Below, piece by piece: positions 17,265 through 24,768 of a stretch of 64,000 nucleotides of DNA (position 1 is the first letter of the stretch; the number at the start of each line of letters is the position of its first letter). This stretch comes from an uncultured Mycoplasmatota bacterium. Lineage in GTDB: Bacteria; Bacillota_I; Bacilli_A; RF39; UBA660. The notes under the pieces were generated by a model. That model saw only the letters and a program-made list of their open reading frames with translations, did not search any database and was not told the origin of the DNA. A program made the translations under genes and the position numbers. Where the stretch lies: contig URZY01000002.1 in the NCBI GenBank assembly GCA_900552495.1, positions 62,001 to 126,000 of the forward strand. The letters are read 5' to 3'.

Positions 17265-18734
17265 ATGTACACAGAAGACTATGAAAATAGAGGTTTTCCT
17301 TTTAGAGACTTTCTATTAAAACTAATTTTAATTATCATCTTTGTTTTTCTACTTGTCTGGTTATTACCAAAATTCATCGCACCAGCAGTAGTTAAAAATC
17401 TAGATACAGAGACAACTATTGACAGTAAGCAGCTTGATGCGTTGGGAGAGCAAATTTTTAATGATAATCTAGATACTATGAAAGAAGCAGCAATCGCTTA
17501 TTATACAGACGAACGCTTACCTAAAGAAGTAGGGGAATCAGACAAGATGACCTTAAGCGATATGATTGGCAAGAAACTAGTCGTTGCCTTAATTGATAAA
17601 AATAACAAGGCATGTGATGTCGAAGCTAGTTATGTTCAAATTACAAAAGCCGATGAAGAATACATTTTAAAAGTCAACCTAAAAGATAGCGAGAAAGAAG
17701 ATTATATTTTAGTTCATCTAGGTTGCTACACATATTGTGATTCGTACATATGTGAAAAACAAGAAACTCAAATTATTGTAAAAGGAGACAAGCCAAGCAG
17801 CAACAATTCTAGCGGTGGTGGAAATAACTCAGGTGGGAATACCCCAAGTGATCCTAGTGATCCAACCGTTCCAACGCCAACTGACGAACCAGTTGAGCCA
17901 GAAGATCCAATTACTCCGCCAGCAGATCCAAAATACATTTATGAATATGAAAGAACAACCGGAGTAGAATTCTCAGCTTGGACGAAATGGTCTGCATGGC
18001 AAGAAACTAGTTGCCAAACTCAAGCTATAAATTGTAGCGATTCGAGTACAAGTTGTTTACTAAAGCAACAACTATATTCAAGAAAAGAAAAAATCGGAAC
18101 ATATCAAAAGAAATATACAACAACATATGACGATATCGTACAAACTGGTTCATATACTCAAAAAGCATGTTCTAAATATAATTACATTATAATAAATAAC
18201 ATAACCTATGCGACAACTAAAACATATACCACAGTTAATACTATTACAAGTTCAACAGCCGGTTCTACTGGAAGTTGGTCATATAATGGACGCGCAACTT
18301 ATTCTAATCCACCACGATCAACCTCAACAACTAAATATGTATGGGTAGGAGCAGATTATAGTTATTGTGAGGAAACCTGTGAATCATTACCAAAACATGT
18401 ATATGACAAATATACATATACCGGTTCAATGAGCAGTGTGTCATCAACAACATCTACACCATCAGGTTCATCAACAGGTTCTTCATCATCAACTTCAGTA
18501 TCAGCAGAATGTGGTTCATATGTAACTAAAGAAGTACCTATTTATGGAACTATACGTAAGACTAAAATAGCAACTCGTACTGAGCCACTATATGGAACAG
18601 TATGTTATAAGAGTACCAAGACAAGAAAATTAACAGACCCAGGAAAAACTCAATATAAATGGAGCCATTATAATGATACTAGCTTATTAAATAATGGTTG
18701 GAAATATACCGGAGAGAAAAAATTAGCTAACTAA
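17265..18734 (+). CDS. Membrane-anchored Ser/Thr-rich surface protein, unknown
   Basis: A 489-residue protein started at ATG 17265 behind GGAAGGGGAG; a GTG at 17244 is upstream of that site. A short cytoplasmic N-terminus precedes one membrane helix (about residues 17-38). An external alpha/beta domain with paired Cys (HLGCYTYCDSYICEK) ends near residue 165. A Gly/Ser/Asn and Pro/Asp/Glu linker leads to a Cys-rich, Ser/Thr-rich C-terminal region. Residues near 240 read WTKWSAW followed by spaced Cys, resembling thrombospondin type-1 repeats. No LPxTG motif is seen. Probably an exposed type II membrane protein. Function unknown. Confidence 0.75.
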   Translation: MYTEDYENRGFPFRDFLLKLILIIIFVFLLVWLLPKFIAPAVVKNLDTETTIDSKQLDALGEQIFNDNLDTMKEAAIAYYTDERLPKEVGESDKMTLSDMIGKKLVVALIDKNNKACDVEASYVQITKADEEYILKVNLKDSEKEDYILVHLGCYTYCDSYICEKQETQIIVKGDKPSSNNSSGGGNNSGGNTPSDPSDPTVPTPTDEPVEPEDPITPPADPKYIYEYERTTGVEFSAWTKWSAWQETSCQTQAINCSDSSTSCLLKQQLYSRKEKIGTYQKKYTTTYDDIVQTGSYTQKACSKYNYIIINNITYATTKTYTTVNTITSSTAGSTGSWSYNGRATYSNPPRSTSTTKYVWVGADYSYCEETCESLPKHVYDKYTYTGSMSSVSSTTSTPSGSSTGSSSSTSVSAECGSYVTKEVPIYGTIRKTKIATRTEPLYGTVCYKSTKTRKLTDPGKTQYKWSHYNDTSLLNNGWKYTGEKKLAN

Positions 18735-18753
18735 TTAAGAGGGGGATAAGGAT

Positions 18754-21429
18754 ATGAATAAAAAAATAGTAAATGTAGTATTCTACAAATTTTGGGATCC
18801 AACTCGTGAAGATGCCATGCAACAAGCATGTATATTCTATGAGGATGGAAGTGTAAAAAATACAACACATGAAGAAGGTCTAGAAGCAGCATATACAATT
18901 GCTAATGCCGAAAAATTAACTGGTCAACAATTCCGTGCAATGTTGAACAAGGACAAAGTCTATACAATGTCAGGAACAGATTTTGAAAGAAGATTTCAAG
19001 AGTTTATTAGAGTATCACCTGAAAATGTAGCGGCAGCAGTAAATGCCGAGATGGTTAAAATTGCTCCATCAAGAATGAATGGAGCTGTAAAACAAAAGGT
19101 GTACCAATCACAACAACCTACTAATAACAGTAAATTAGAAGGTTATTTAAGAGACCAACAAGAGGCCGCAGATAGAATTTATAGTGTTCAAGCAGAAAGA
19201 TTAAGAAGACTAAGAGAAGAAGCTGCCAGCCAAAATAGTTCGCCAAGAGTTTTACAAGAACTAGATGAGGCAGAAGCTGAAATGCAAAAAACTCAAGCTG
19301 AAATAGCTATGAAAGTTCAACAAATTTTAAGAGAAGAGCAGGCTCGTAATGCCGCTAAAAATACTCAAACGCCTTCTCAACAACCAGTAAACAATGGTGC
19401 TAGCGCTATACCAACACCTATTGTTATTCCAACTACTCAACAACAGTCACAACAATCACAGAACAACGGATACACTAGCCAACAACAACCTGTAAACAAC
19501 CAGACTAGACATTCAAATATTCCGGTAGTACCAATCGTTATTCCAGCTGCTGGTAGTCAAACAACTAGCGCCACTCCAATCCAAAATCCAACGAGAGGTC
19601 AAACTAGTTCTCAACAAAGACCAGCTCAGGGAACACAACCAACGCCAACAACTCCCACTTCTGCTACAGCAACCCCTGCTCAGCCTCCTAAAAAGCAAAG
19701 TTTATGGCAAAGATTCAAAAAGTCAAAAGTTGGTAAAAAAGTAGTTGCCTTAGCCGTTGCCGCTTCACTATTAGTTGGTGGAACAGCTGCTGGATATCAT
19801 TTAGGAAAAAATAGTAAATCAGGGCAAATTCTTAACAATAATATAGCGTTACAACAAATTGACGAAAATACAGTTGAGGCTCAAGATGCAGCATATATCA
19901 ACCTATTAAATGAGACAAAAAATGAAGATTTAAAAGCTATCATGACAAAACAAGGACAAAACCTAGACATGTATAATAGAGATTTTGCCGCAGCATATGT
20001 TGAAACCGGCAAAGACGTAAAAGCTGCATTATCATGGGATGAAGTCATAGCATTAAATTTAGCTTACAACGACTATAGTAAAGAACAAATTGAATTAATG
20101 TTTAATGGTTCAGAAGTTGATTCTTTAGCTCTATCTCATGCCTATAAGAATGCACAATTACAATTAATGGGAGCATATGTAATTTCAGACAGAGAAACAC
20201 CTGTTAATATGGCAGCATTTATCAATTCTGACGAAGGTAAAGCCTTTGTTCAAAAATATGAAGACTTATTCTATGCTTGCAAAGAAGCAACAGGTGATGA
20301 AAGAGTAGCAGCAGTTAATACTTTCTATCAAGAATTATTTAAGGACTTTCCAATTTCTAACGAAGTAAGAGAAGAAGGGTTATCACATGCTGACTCAAGA
20401 AAATCAGTTAAAAACTATATGGCCGCAGTAGCACCAATGGTAGCTGCCTCAGAAATTATGTGGCAAAATCTATCTATCGACCACACTTTATCAGATAAAG
20501 CCACTGCTTACTTTAACGATATTGGTTTATGCAACATCGCTGAAGATGCATTTGAAAGAGCTGAAACAATAACTCTTATGGCAGAAACAAATGATGATGT
20601 TCCAACTTACCAAGAGTTTATGAATGCTAAAATAACAGAATTAATGATCGAAGGAAATTATGTAATTGACGATGCTCACAGAGATTTAAGTCAATTAGAT
20701 GAATTCCAAAAGTGGGTTAATGGACATTTCGTATTTGATGCTAATGGCTATAACACAGGTGTAATTACGAGAACCACAACGTCAACTCATACAGAGACAA
20801 CTTATAGTACTGAAACTAAAACACACACAACTAGTGATCGAGATGAAGCGGTAAGAGTTGCTGGTGAACAAGCCGTAAAAGATGCTGAAAATAAAGTTAA
20901 TCAGCAAATTGATAAAGAAAACGCAGCCGCAAGAGCGGAAGCTGAAAAAGAGGCCGAAAAGAATCGCCAGGAAATGCAAGAACAAGCTGATAAGGAAAGC
21001 GAAAGATTAGAAGAGGAAGTAAAACAAGATGATCAAGACTTCCAAGATAATATAGATGATGCCAATAACAATATAAATAATGGTGGAACAGTAAATGAGG
21101 ACGACTTAGGTCATGGTACAGACTTTGATGATGATCATTCAAATGGTAACGGTGACTTAAACGATTCTGTTGGTGATATTACAACAGATGGCTCTGGTGC
21201 AGTAGATCACGATGATCCATTACCAGATCCTAATGAAACAGGTCAATCATTTGATAATTCCTCTCAAAGTTCTGGTACAAGTGAAGAATATTTTGATGAA
21301 GGATTGGATTCATATGAAGAGCCATATACAGTCTCATCAAATGCTGAAATTGTTAATCGAATGCTTCAAGAAATGGAAACTCAAAGTACAGCAAGCACGT
21401 CAGCTAAAGTTTATACATACACTGCTTAA
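18754..21429 (+). CDS. Large Gln-rich, coiled-coil, membrane-spanning protein, unknown
   Basis: An 891-residue protein 19 bases after the previous gene and probably cotranscribed. The N-terminal about 110 residues look globular, then a charged coiled coil (YLRDQQEAADRIYSVQAERL and following) is followed by a 120-residue Gln/Pro/Thr/Asn linker. One membrane helix (KKVVALAVAASLLVGGTAAGYHLG, about residues 330-353) follows a basic stretch, so the N-terminal third is probably inside. The outer part is helical, then a Thr-rich stretch, a Lys/Glu/Ala coiled coil and an acidic Asp/Asn tail. No known family recognised. Confidence 0.75.
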   Translation: MNKKIVNVVFYKFWDPTREDAMQQACIFYEDGSVKNTTHEEGLEAAYTIANAEKLTGQQFRAMLNKDKVYTMSGTDFERRFQEFIRVSPENVAAAVNAEMVKIAPSRMNGAVKQKVYQSQQPTNNSKLEGYLRDQQEAADRIYSVQAERLRRLREEAASQNSSPRVLQELDEAEAEMQKTQAEIAMKVQQILREEQARNAAKNTQTPSQQPVNNGASAIPTPIVIPTTQQQSQQSQNNGYTSQQQPVNNQTRHSNIPVVPIVIPAAGSQTTSATPIQNPTRGQTSSQQRPAQGTQPTPTTPTSATATPAQPPKKQSLWQRFKKSKVGKKVVALAVAASLLVGGTAAGYHLGKNSKSGQILNNNIALQQIDENTVEAQDAAYINLLNETKNEDLKAIMTKQGQNLDMYNRDFAAAYVETGKDVKAALSWDEVIALNLAYNDYSKEQIELMFNGSEVDSLALSHAYKNAQLQLMGAYVISDRETPVNMAAFINSDEGKAFVQKYEDLFYACKEATGDERVAAVNTFYQELFKDFPISNEVREEGLSHADSRKSVKNYMAAVAPMVAASEIMWQNLSIDHTLSDKATAYFNDIGLCNIAEDAFERAETITLMAETNDDVPTYQEFMNAKITELMIEGNYVIDDAHRDLSQLDEFQKWVNGHFVFDANGYNTGVITRTTTSTHTETTYSTETKTHTTSDRDEAVRVAGEQAVKDAENKVNQQIDKENAAARAEAEKEAEKNRQEMQEQADKESERLEEEVKQDDQDFQDNIDDANNNINNGGTVNEDDLGHGTDFDDDHSNGNGDLNDSVGDITTDGSGAVDHDDPLPDPNETGQSFDNSSQSSGTSEEYFDEGLDSYEEPYTVSSNAEIVNRMLQEMETQSTASTSAKVYTYTA

Positions 21430-21433
21430 TAGA

Positions 21434-21462
21434 AAAAAATGCCAAAAAATGGCATTTTTTCT
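21434..21462 (+). terminator. Terminator after the large surface-protein genes
   Basis: AAAAAATGCC (21434-21443) pairs with GGCATTTTTT (21451-21460). Confidence 0.85.
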
Positions 21463-21481
21463 TTGCCTATCAACAAATAAT

Positions 21482-21510
21482 TTGACAAAACTATTATTAT
21501 GTGTTATAAT
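21482..21510 (+). promoter_or_regulatory. SigA-type promoter for the 21585 gene
   Basis: TTGACA (21482-21487), a 17-base spacer and TATAAT (21505-21510), matching consensus. The 70-base leader holds an imperfect hairpin (TTGAAGGTA with TACTTCAA, about 21520-21545) right at the expected RNA start. Confidence 0.88.
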
Positions 21511-21584
21511 ATGTGTACTTTGAAGGTACAGAGGGGTTACTTCAAGACAATTAGACTTTCATAGTTATTGAGGGGGTTGAATAT

Positions 21585-22004
21585 ATGCAAAACACTTATA
21601 TATTTGAATATTTGGATGAAAATGATTTTAGAAAGAAAGAAAGATCTGTAAGAAAGTATAATATGTTAGCTTACAAAAAATTAACTTTTAGCTATTATCC
21701 AGAATTGCGAAGAGGGACTTTTCTAGGTAAAGAAGTAAGTAGAAATGATAAAGATAAAACAGTTTCTTATGAATTAAAATTACCAACTGATGAATTATTC
21801 GCTAAAGTACATGGAGAAATAATTCTTCATTACACAGTCTACACTGAAAAAGGAATTATTCTACTTACAAATATTACACCAGAAGGAATTCTTGATGAGG
21901 GACACAGAGCAGAGTTAGCCACATATAAAGGTGTCATGATTTCTAAAACAAATCCTGAAAAAGATATGTTCAAAATTAATTTATTAAATATGTTAGGAAA
22001 GTAG
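21585..22004 (+). CDS. Unknown small protein
   Basis: A 139-residue soluble protein with GAGGGGG before the ATG. It looks like a mixed beta-rich domain (TYIFEYLDENDF, then VSYELKLPTDELFAKVHGEIILHYTVY, then GIILLTNITPEGIL). No signal peptide, membrane segment or recognised motif. It is a single-gene unit with a consensus promoter, so it may be well expressed. Its last codons overlap a terminator stem. Confidence 0.7.
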   Translation: MQNTYIFEYLDENDFRKKERSVRKYNMLAYKKLTFSYYPELRRGTFLGKEVSRNDKDKTVSYELKLPTDELFAKVHGEIILHYTVYTEKGIILLTNITPEGILDEGHRAELATYKGVMISKTNPEKDMFKINLLNMLGK

Positions 22005-22027
22005 AGAAATTTTCTCTACTTTTTTTA
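22001..22027 (+). terminator. Terminator overlapping the stop of the 21585 gene
   Basis: GTAGAGAAA (22001-22009) pairs with TTCTCTAC (22012-22019 or so), followed by seven Ts. Confidence 0.8.
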
Positions 22028-22036
22028 TATTTTTAC

Positions 22037-22065
22037 TTGCAACCGGTAAAAATATGTGCTATTAT
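22037..22065 (+). promoter_or_regulatory. Promoter of the tRNA-Ile2/tRNA-Leu unit
   Basis: TTGCAA (22037-22042), a 17-base spacer and TATTAT (22060-22065), about 12 bases before the first tRNA. Confidence 0.7.
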
Positions 22066-22076
22066 TAAATAGCAAC

Positions 22077-22153
22077 GGACCCTTAGCTCAGTTGGTTAGA
22101 GCATCCGGCTCATAACCGGGCGGTCACTGGTTCGAGTCCAGTAGGGTCCACCA
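22077..22153 (+). tRNA. tRNA with CAT anticodon, probably tRNA-Ile2 (lysidine)
   Basis: A full cloverleaf of 77 bases with encoded CCA. The acceptor GGACCCT/AGGGTCC pairs perfectly; D arm GCTC/GAGC; anticodon loop CTCATAA with CAT; T arm ACTGG TTCGAGT CCAGT. The GGAC start and TTAGCTC D-arm entry match bacterial tRNA-Ile2, whose C34 becomes lysidine through TilS to read AUA, rather than elongator or initiator Met. The elongator Met gene is at 53362. Confidence 0.85.
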
Positions 22154-22163
22154 ATCATAATAT

Positions 22164-22248
22164 GCGGGTATGGCGGAATTGGCAGACGCGCTAGACTTAG
22201 GATCTAGTGCCGCAAGGCTTGCAGGTTCAACTCCTGTTACCCGCACCA
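22164..22248 (+). tRNA. tRNA-Leu (TAG)
   Basis: An 85-base class II tRNA with a long variable arm and encoded CCA. The acceptor GCGGGTA/TACCCGC pairs fully. The anticodon stem CTAGA/TCTAG encloses loop CTTAGGA with anticodon TAG, reading CUN Leu codons. It lies ten bases after the tRNA-Ile2 gene in the same unit. Confidence 0.95.
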
Positions 22249-22289
22249 CATGAAATACGCGGACAGAGATTGTTCGTTTAAATACTTGA

Positions 22290-22318
22290 CCACACTAATT
22301 AAATCAGTGTGGTTTTTC
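22290..22318 (+). terminator. Terminator of the tRNA unit
   Basis: CCACACT (22290-22296) pairs with AGTGTGG (22306-22312), followed by five Ts. Confidence 0.75.
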
Positions 22319-22336
22319 TATACAGGGGGAATTAAT

Positions 22337-22882
22337 ATGAAATTGCAAACATCATTCGACCTATCGGATAAAATTATTGAGGCAGAAAAAGGTTATTCAT
22401 TAAAAAAATGTATTAAAAAAGGATTGTGTTATACCGGTATAAACGCTTTCATTGGTACCGCTATCAACCTCTCATTAAGCGCTCCACCTGATAAATATCT
22501 TCGCGATTTAGCAATATATATTACATGGCATGCTACATCAATTGGACTAGCAACCACATTATGTAAAGATACATCTAAAGTATTGTCTCAATATCAAATA
22601 GCCAACCTTTCTTCCCAACTAAGAGATATTAATGTTAATGCAAGTTTTGACGAATTAATGGCTTCTTACACATACAAAACAGAATATGAAACAAATTTAA
22701 AAAATCCCTTTATTGAACAAAAAAAATATATTAATGTTCCTGTCAATGACGTTTGGGGAGAAAGAGAAGTATCTCTTTGTCAAGAACATATACTTGGGAC
22801 TAATGAGTGGGCATTGTCAATAGGAACTCCTAGAGAAGAAAAAGTCTACACCCTAGGTCTTAGTAAAGCCCCAAATAAATAA
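22337..22882 (+). CDS. Unknown protein, first of a tandem paralogue pair
   Basis: A 181-residue protein started at ATG 22337 behind AGGGGGAA; an upstream ATG at 22250 lies in the tRNA end and terminator and is rejected. Two weakly hydrophobic segments (about residues 32-50 and 58-80) could be membrane helices. The C-terminal third holds a motif shared with the next gene: KYINVPV, WGxRE, LCQEH, NEWxLSxGTP. I do not recognise the family. It lies 19 bases after the tRNA terminator. Confidence 0.7.
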   Translation: MKLQTSFDLSDKIIEAEKGYSLKKCIKKGLCYTGINAFIGTAINLSLSAPPDKYLRDLAIYITWHATSIGLATTLCKDTSKVLSQYQIANLSSQLRDINVNASFDELMASYTYKTEYETNLKNPFIEQKKYINVPVNDVWGEREVSLCQEHILGTNEWALSIGTPREEKVYTLGLSKAPNK

Positions 22883-22898
22883 AAAGAAAGGTGAGAAG

Positions 22899-23444
22899 AT
22901 GAAATTGAATATTACCTATGACTTGCCAGATAAAGTCAAAGAAGCTGAAACTGGTTTTTCATTAAAAAGAACCTTAACCAAAACGGCTAAATTATCCACT
23001 ATGAGTACAGCCATATATTATAGTATTAATCTCCTTACTGATGGGGAACCACTATCATATCTAACGACACCGTTGCTCTTTCTAACAATTCACGGTGGAA
23101 ATCGTCTACTAGAACAAAAACTTTTGGGACCAATATATAAATCTAATGCTCAATGTGAAATAAAAGATTTGGCCAACAAACTAACAGCAAATAATGTCCC
23201 AATAAGATATGATAACCTAATACGCTGTTATTCATCTAACACACAATATCAAATTCATCCAACTACCGGTAAATTAGAAGAACGTAAATACATTAATGTT
23301 CCTGTTGACGACGAATGGGGTAAGAGAGAGATTTTCCTTTGTCAAGAACATCTAATTGGTAGCAATGAATGGGTTTTGTCCTTAGGAACCCCTAAAAAGG
23401 AAAAAATTTATTCTTTAGGAACGTTACGAGCCTTCAATAGATAA
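22899..23444 (+). CDS. Unknown protein, second of a tandem paralogue pair
   Basis: A 181-residue protein with AAAGGTGAG before the ATG, 16 bases after the previous stop. It is the same length as the upstream gene and keeps the same ends (MKL.. DLPDKVKEAE and KYINVPVDDEWGKRE, LCQEHLIGSNEWVLSLGTP) while the middle differs. A duplication followed by divergence of the middle is the simple reading. Two weakly hydrophobic segments lie at about 30-70. Function unknown. Confidence 0.7.
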   Translation: MKLNITYDLPDKVKEAETGFSLKRTLTKTAKLSTMSTAIYYSINLLTDGEPLSYLTTPLLFLTIHGGNRLLEQKLLGPIYKSNAQCEIKDLANKLTANNVPIRYDNLIRCYSSNTQYQIHPTTGKLEERKYINVPVDDEWGKREIFLCQEHLIGSNEWVLSLGTPKKEKIYSLGTLRAFNR

Positions 23445-23468
23445 TTATTTGAAGCTCTTTTTCTTTTT
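23428..23468 (+). terminator. Terminator after the tandem pair
   Basis: GAGCCTTCAA (23428-23437) pairs with TTGAAGCTC (23449-23457) with one bulged C, followed by a T-rich tract. It overlaps the end of the gene. Confidence 0.7.
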
Positions 23469-23498
23469 ATAAATTATGTATAAAATACACAACACTTA

Positions 23499-23527
23499 TT
23501 GACAAACGTACAATATACACATATAAT
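23499..23527 (+). promoter_or_regulatory. Consensus SigA promoter for the AAA_28 gene
   Basis: TTGACA (23499-23504), a 17-base spacer and TATAAT (23522-23527). GAGGTG and ATG 23557 follow. Confidence 0.85.
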
Positions 23528-23556
23528 AAAATTGTCAGAAAGATATGAGGTGTTAT

Positions 23557-24657
23557 ATGAAAGTACTAAAGGTTGTGTTAACAGGAGGTCCATGTGGAGG
23601 AAAAACCACATCAATTTCAGCAATTGAAGAGAATTTCCAAGAAAAAGGATACCATGTAATAATAGTTCCAGAAGCCGCAACAATACTAATCAATAGCGGT
23701 CTAAGACCATTTGGAACCAATTCTTTATCAATGTACGAGTTTCAAAAATACGTTATGAAACTTCAACTTGAGTTAGAAGACATGGCTACTAAAGCTGCTG
23801 CGGCAATAGATGCTAAAACTATAATAGTTTGTGACAGAGGCTTATTAGATGATAAAGCTTATGTTAGTGAAGAAGAATATCAGCAACTAATAAAAGATTT
23901 TGGGACAACCCAATTCGATCTACTAAATCGTTATGATTTAGTCCTTCACTTAAAAACAGCCGCCGATGGCAAAGCTGAATTCTATACTACATCAAATAAT
24001 GGCGCTAGAACTGAAACCCTTGCGGAGGCCAAAGAAAAAGACCAACGCACCTTAAATTCTTGGTTAGGGCATGACAATTTAAAAATCATCGGTAATGATG
24101 TCGATTTTCAAACCAAGATAGCTAATGTCAACAAAGCAATTCACGAATACTTAAAAACCCCATATCCACTTCAGCAACAAGAAAAGTACTTGGTAGATTA
24201 TGTTGATATGAAGAAACTATTAGGAATGAAGCCTGTAAAAATCGATATAGTGCAATATATAAGGTCAACAGAATATGGCGAAGTATTATACCGTAAAAGC
24301 ACCAAAGAAGGAGAAACAAAGTATACAAAAATCACCAAAATTGACATCCCAAACTCAGCAGATCGGATTGTTAAAAGAAAAAACATTACAGAGAATGAAT
24401 TTTTTGATAGCATTCCTCAATGTGAACAACCACTATTAAAAACTAGATACTGCTTTTCATACAAAAATCAATACTTTAGATTAGATTGCTTTGATGATGG
24501 ATTAAAACTACTAGAAATAGAAGACACTAATAAGACACAAAAGAGATATCTACCTAATTATTTGGAAGTAACAGAAGATGTTAGTCATCTTAGAGAATAT
24601 CGCAATTCAGAGTTGTATTCGCAAAAAAATCACAAAGCAAAAACCAAAGTTAAATAG
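23557..24657 (+). CDS. AAA_28 NTPase fused to a CYTH-like domain
   Basis: A 366-residue two-domain protein. The N-terminal about 185 residues are an AAA_28 (NadR/Ttd14-type) P-loop domain with Walker A GGPCGGKTT and later VPEAAT and VCDRGLLDDKAY. The C-terminal part, from about 205, has the EKYLVDY start, basic and acidic alternating strands and a KTRYCFSY turn typical of CYTH triphosphate-tunnel folds. ATG 23557 is chosen because GAGGTG lies inside the longer frame from 23545. This domain pair is known from eukaryotic Ttd14 and bacterial homologues; the substrate is uncertain. Confidence 0.8.
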   Translation: MKVLKVVLTGGPCGGKTTSISAIEENFQEKGYHVIIVPEAATILINSGLRPFGTNSLSMYEFQKYVMKLQLELEDMATKAAAAIDAKTIIVCDRGLLDDKAYVSEEEYQQLIKDFGTTQFDLLNRYDLVLHLKTAADGKAEFYTTSNNGARTETLAEAKEKDQRTLNSWLGHDNLKIIGNDVDFQTKIANVNKAIHEYLKTPYPLQQQEKYLVDYVDMKKLLGMKPVKIDIVQYIRSTEYGEVLYRKSTKEGETKYTKITKIDIPNSADRIVKRKNITENEFFDSIPQCEQPLLKTRYCFSYKNQYFRLDCFDDGLKLLEIEDTNKTQKRYLPNYLEVTEDVSHLREYRNSELYSQKNHKAKTKVK

Positions 24658-24681
24658 AAAGAAGTTAACACTTCTTTTTCT
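24658..24681 (+). terminator. Terminator after the AAA_28/CYTH gene
   Basis: AAAGAAG (24658-24664) pairs with CTTCTTT (24671-24677), then TTCTT. Confidence 0.7.
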
Positions 24682-24686
24682 TATCA

Positions 24687-24715
24687 TTGAAAAAGATCTT
24701 TAAATTTGTTATAAT
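24687..24715 (+). promoter_or_regulatory. SigA promoter for the P-type ATPase
   Basis: TTGAAA (24687-24692), a 17-base spacer and TATAAT (24710-24715). Confidence 0.75.
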
Positions 24716-24768
24716 GACTACTAGAGTAGGATAGAAACTCAAGTCAAAATAAAAAGAGGGAGAAAAAC

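Noticed and set aside
22077..22153. Initiator tRNA-fMet
   Set aside because: The first acceptor pair is a normal G-C and the anticodon stem lacks the three G-C pairs of initiators; the pattern matches tRNA-Ile2.
22250..22336. Upstream ATG extending the first tandem paralogue into the tRNA-Leu end
   Set aside because: The extension crosses the tRNA unit's terminator, while a good AGGGGGAA site precedes ATG 22337.
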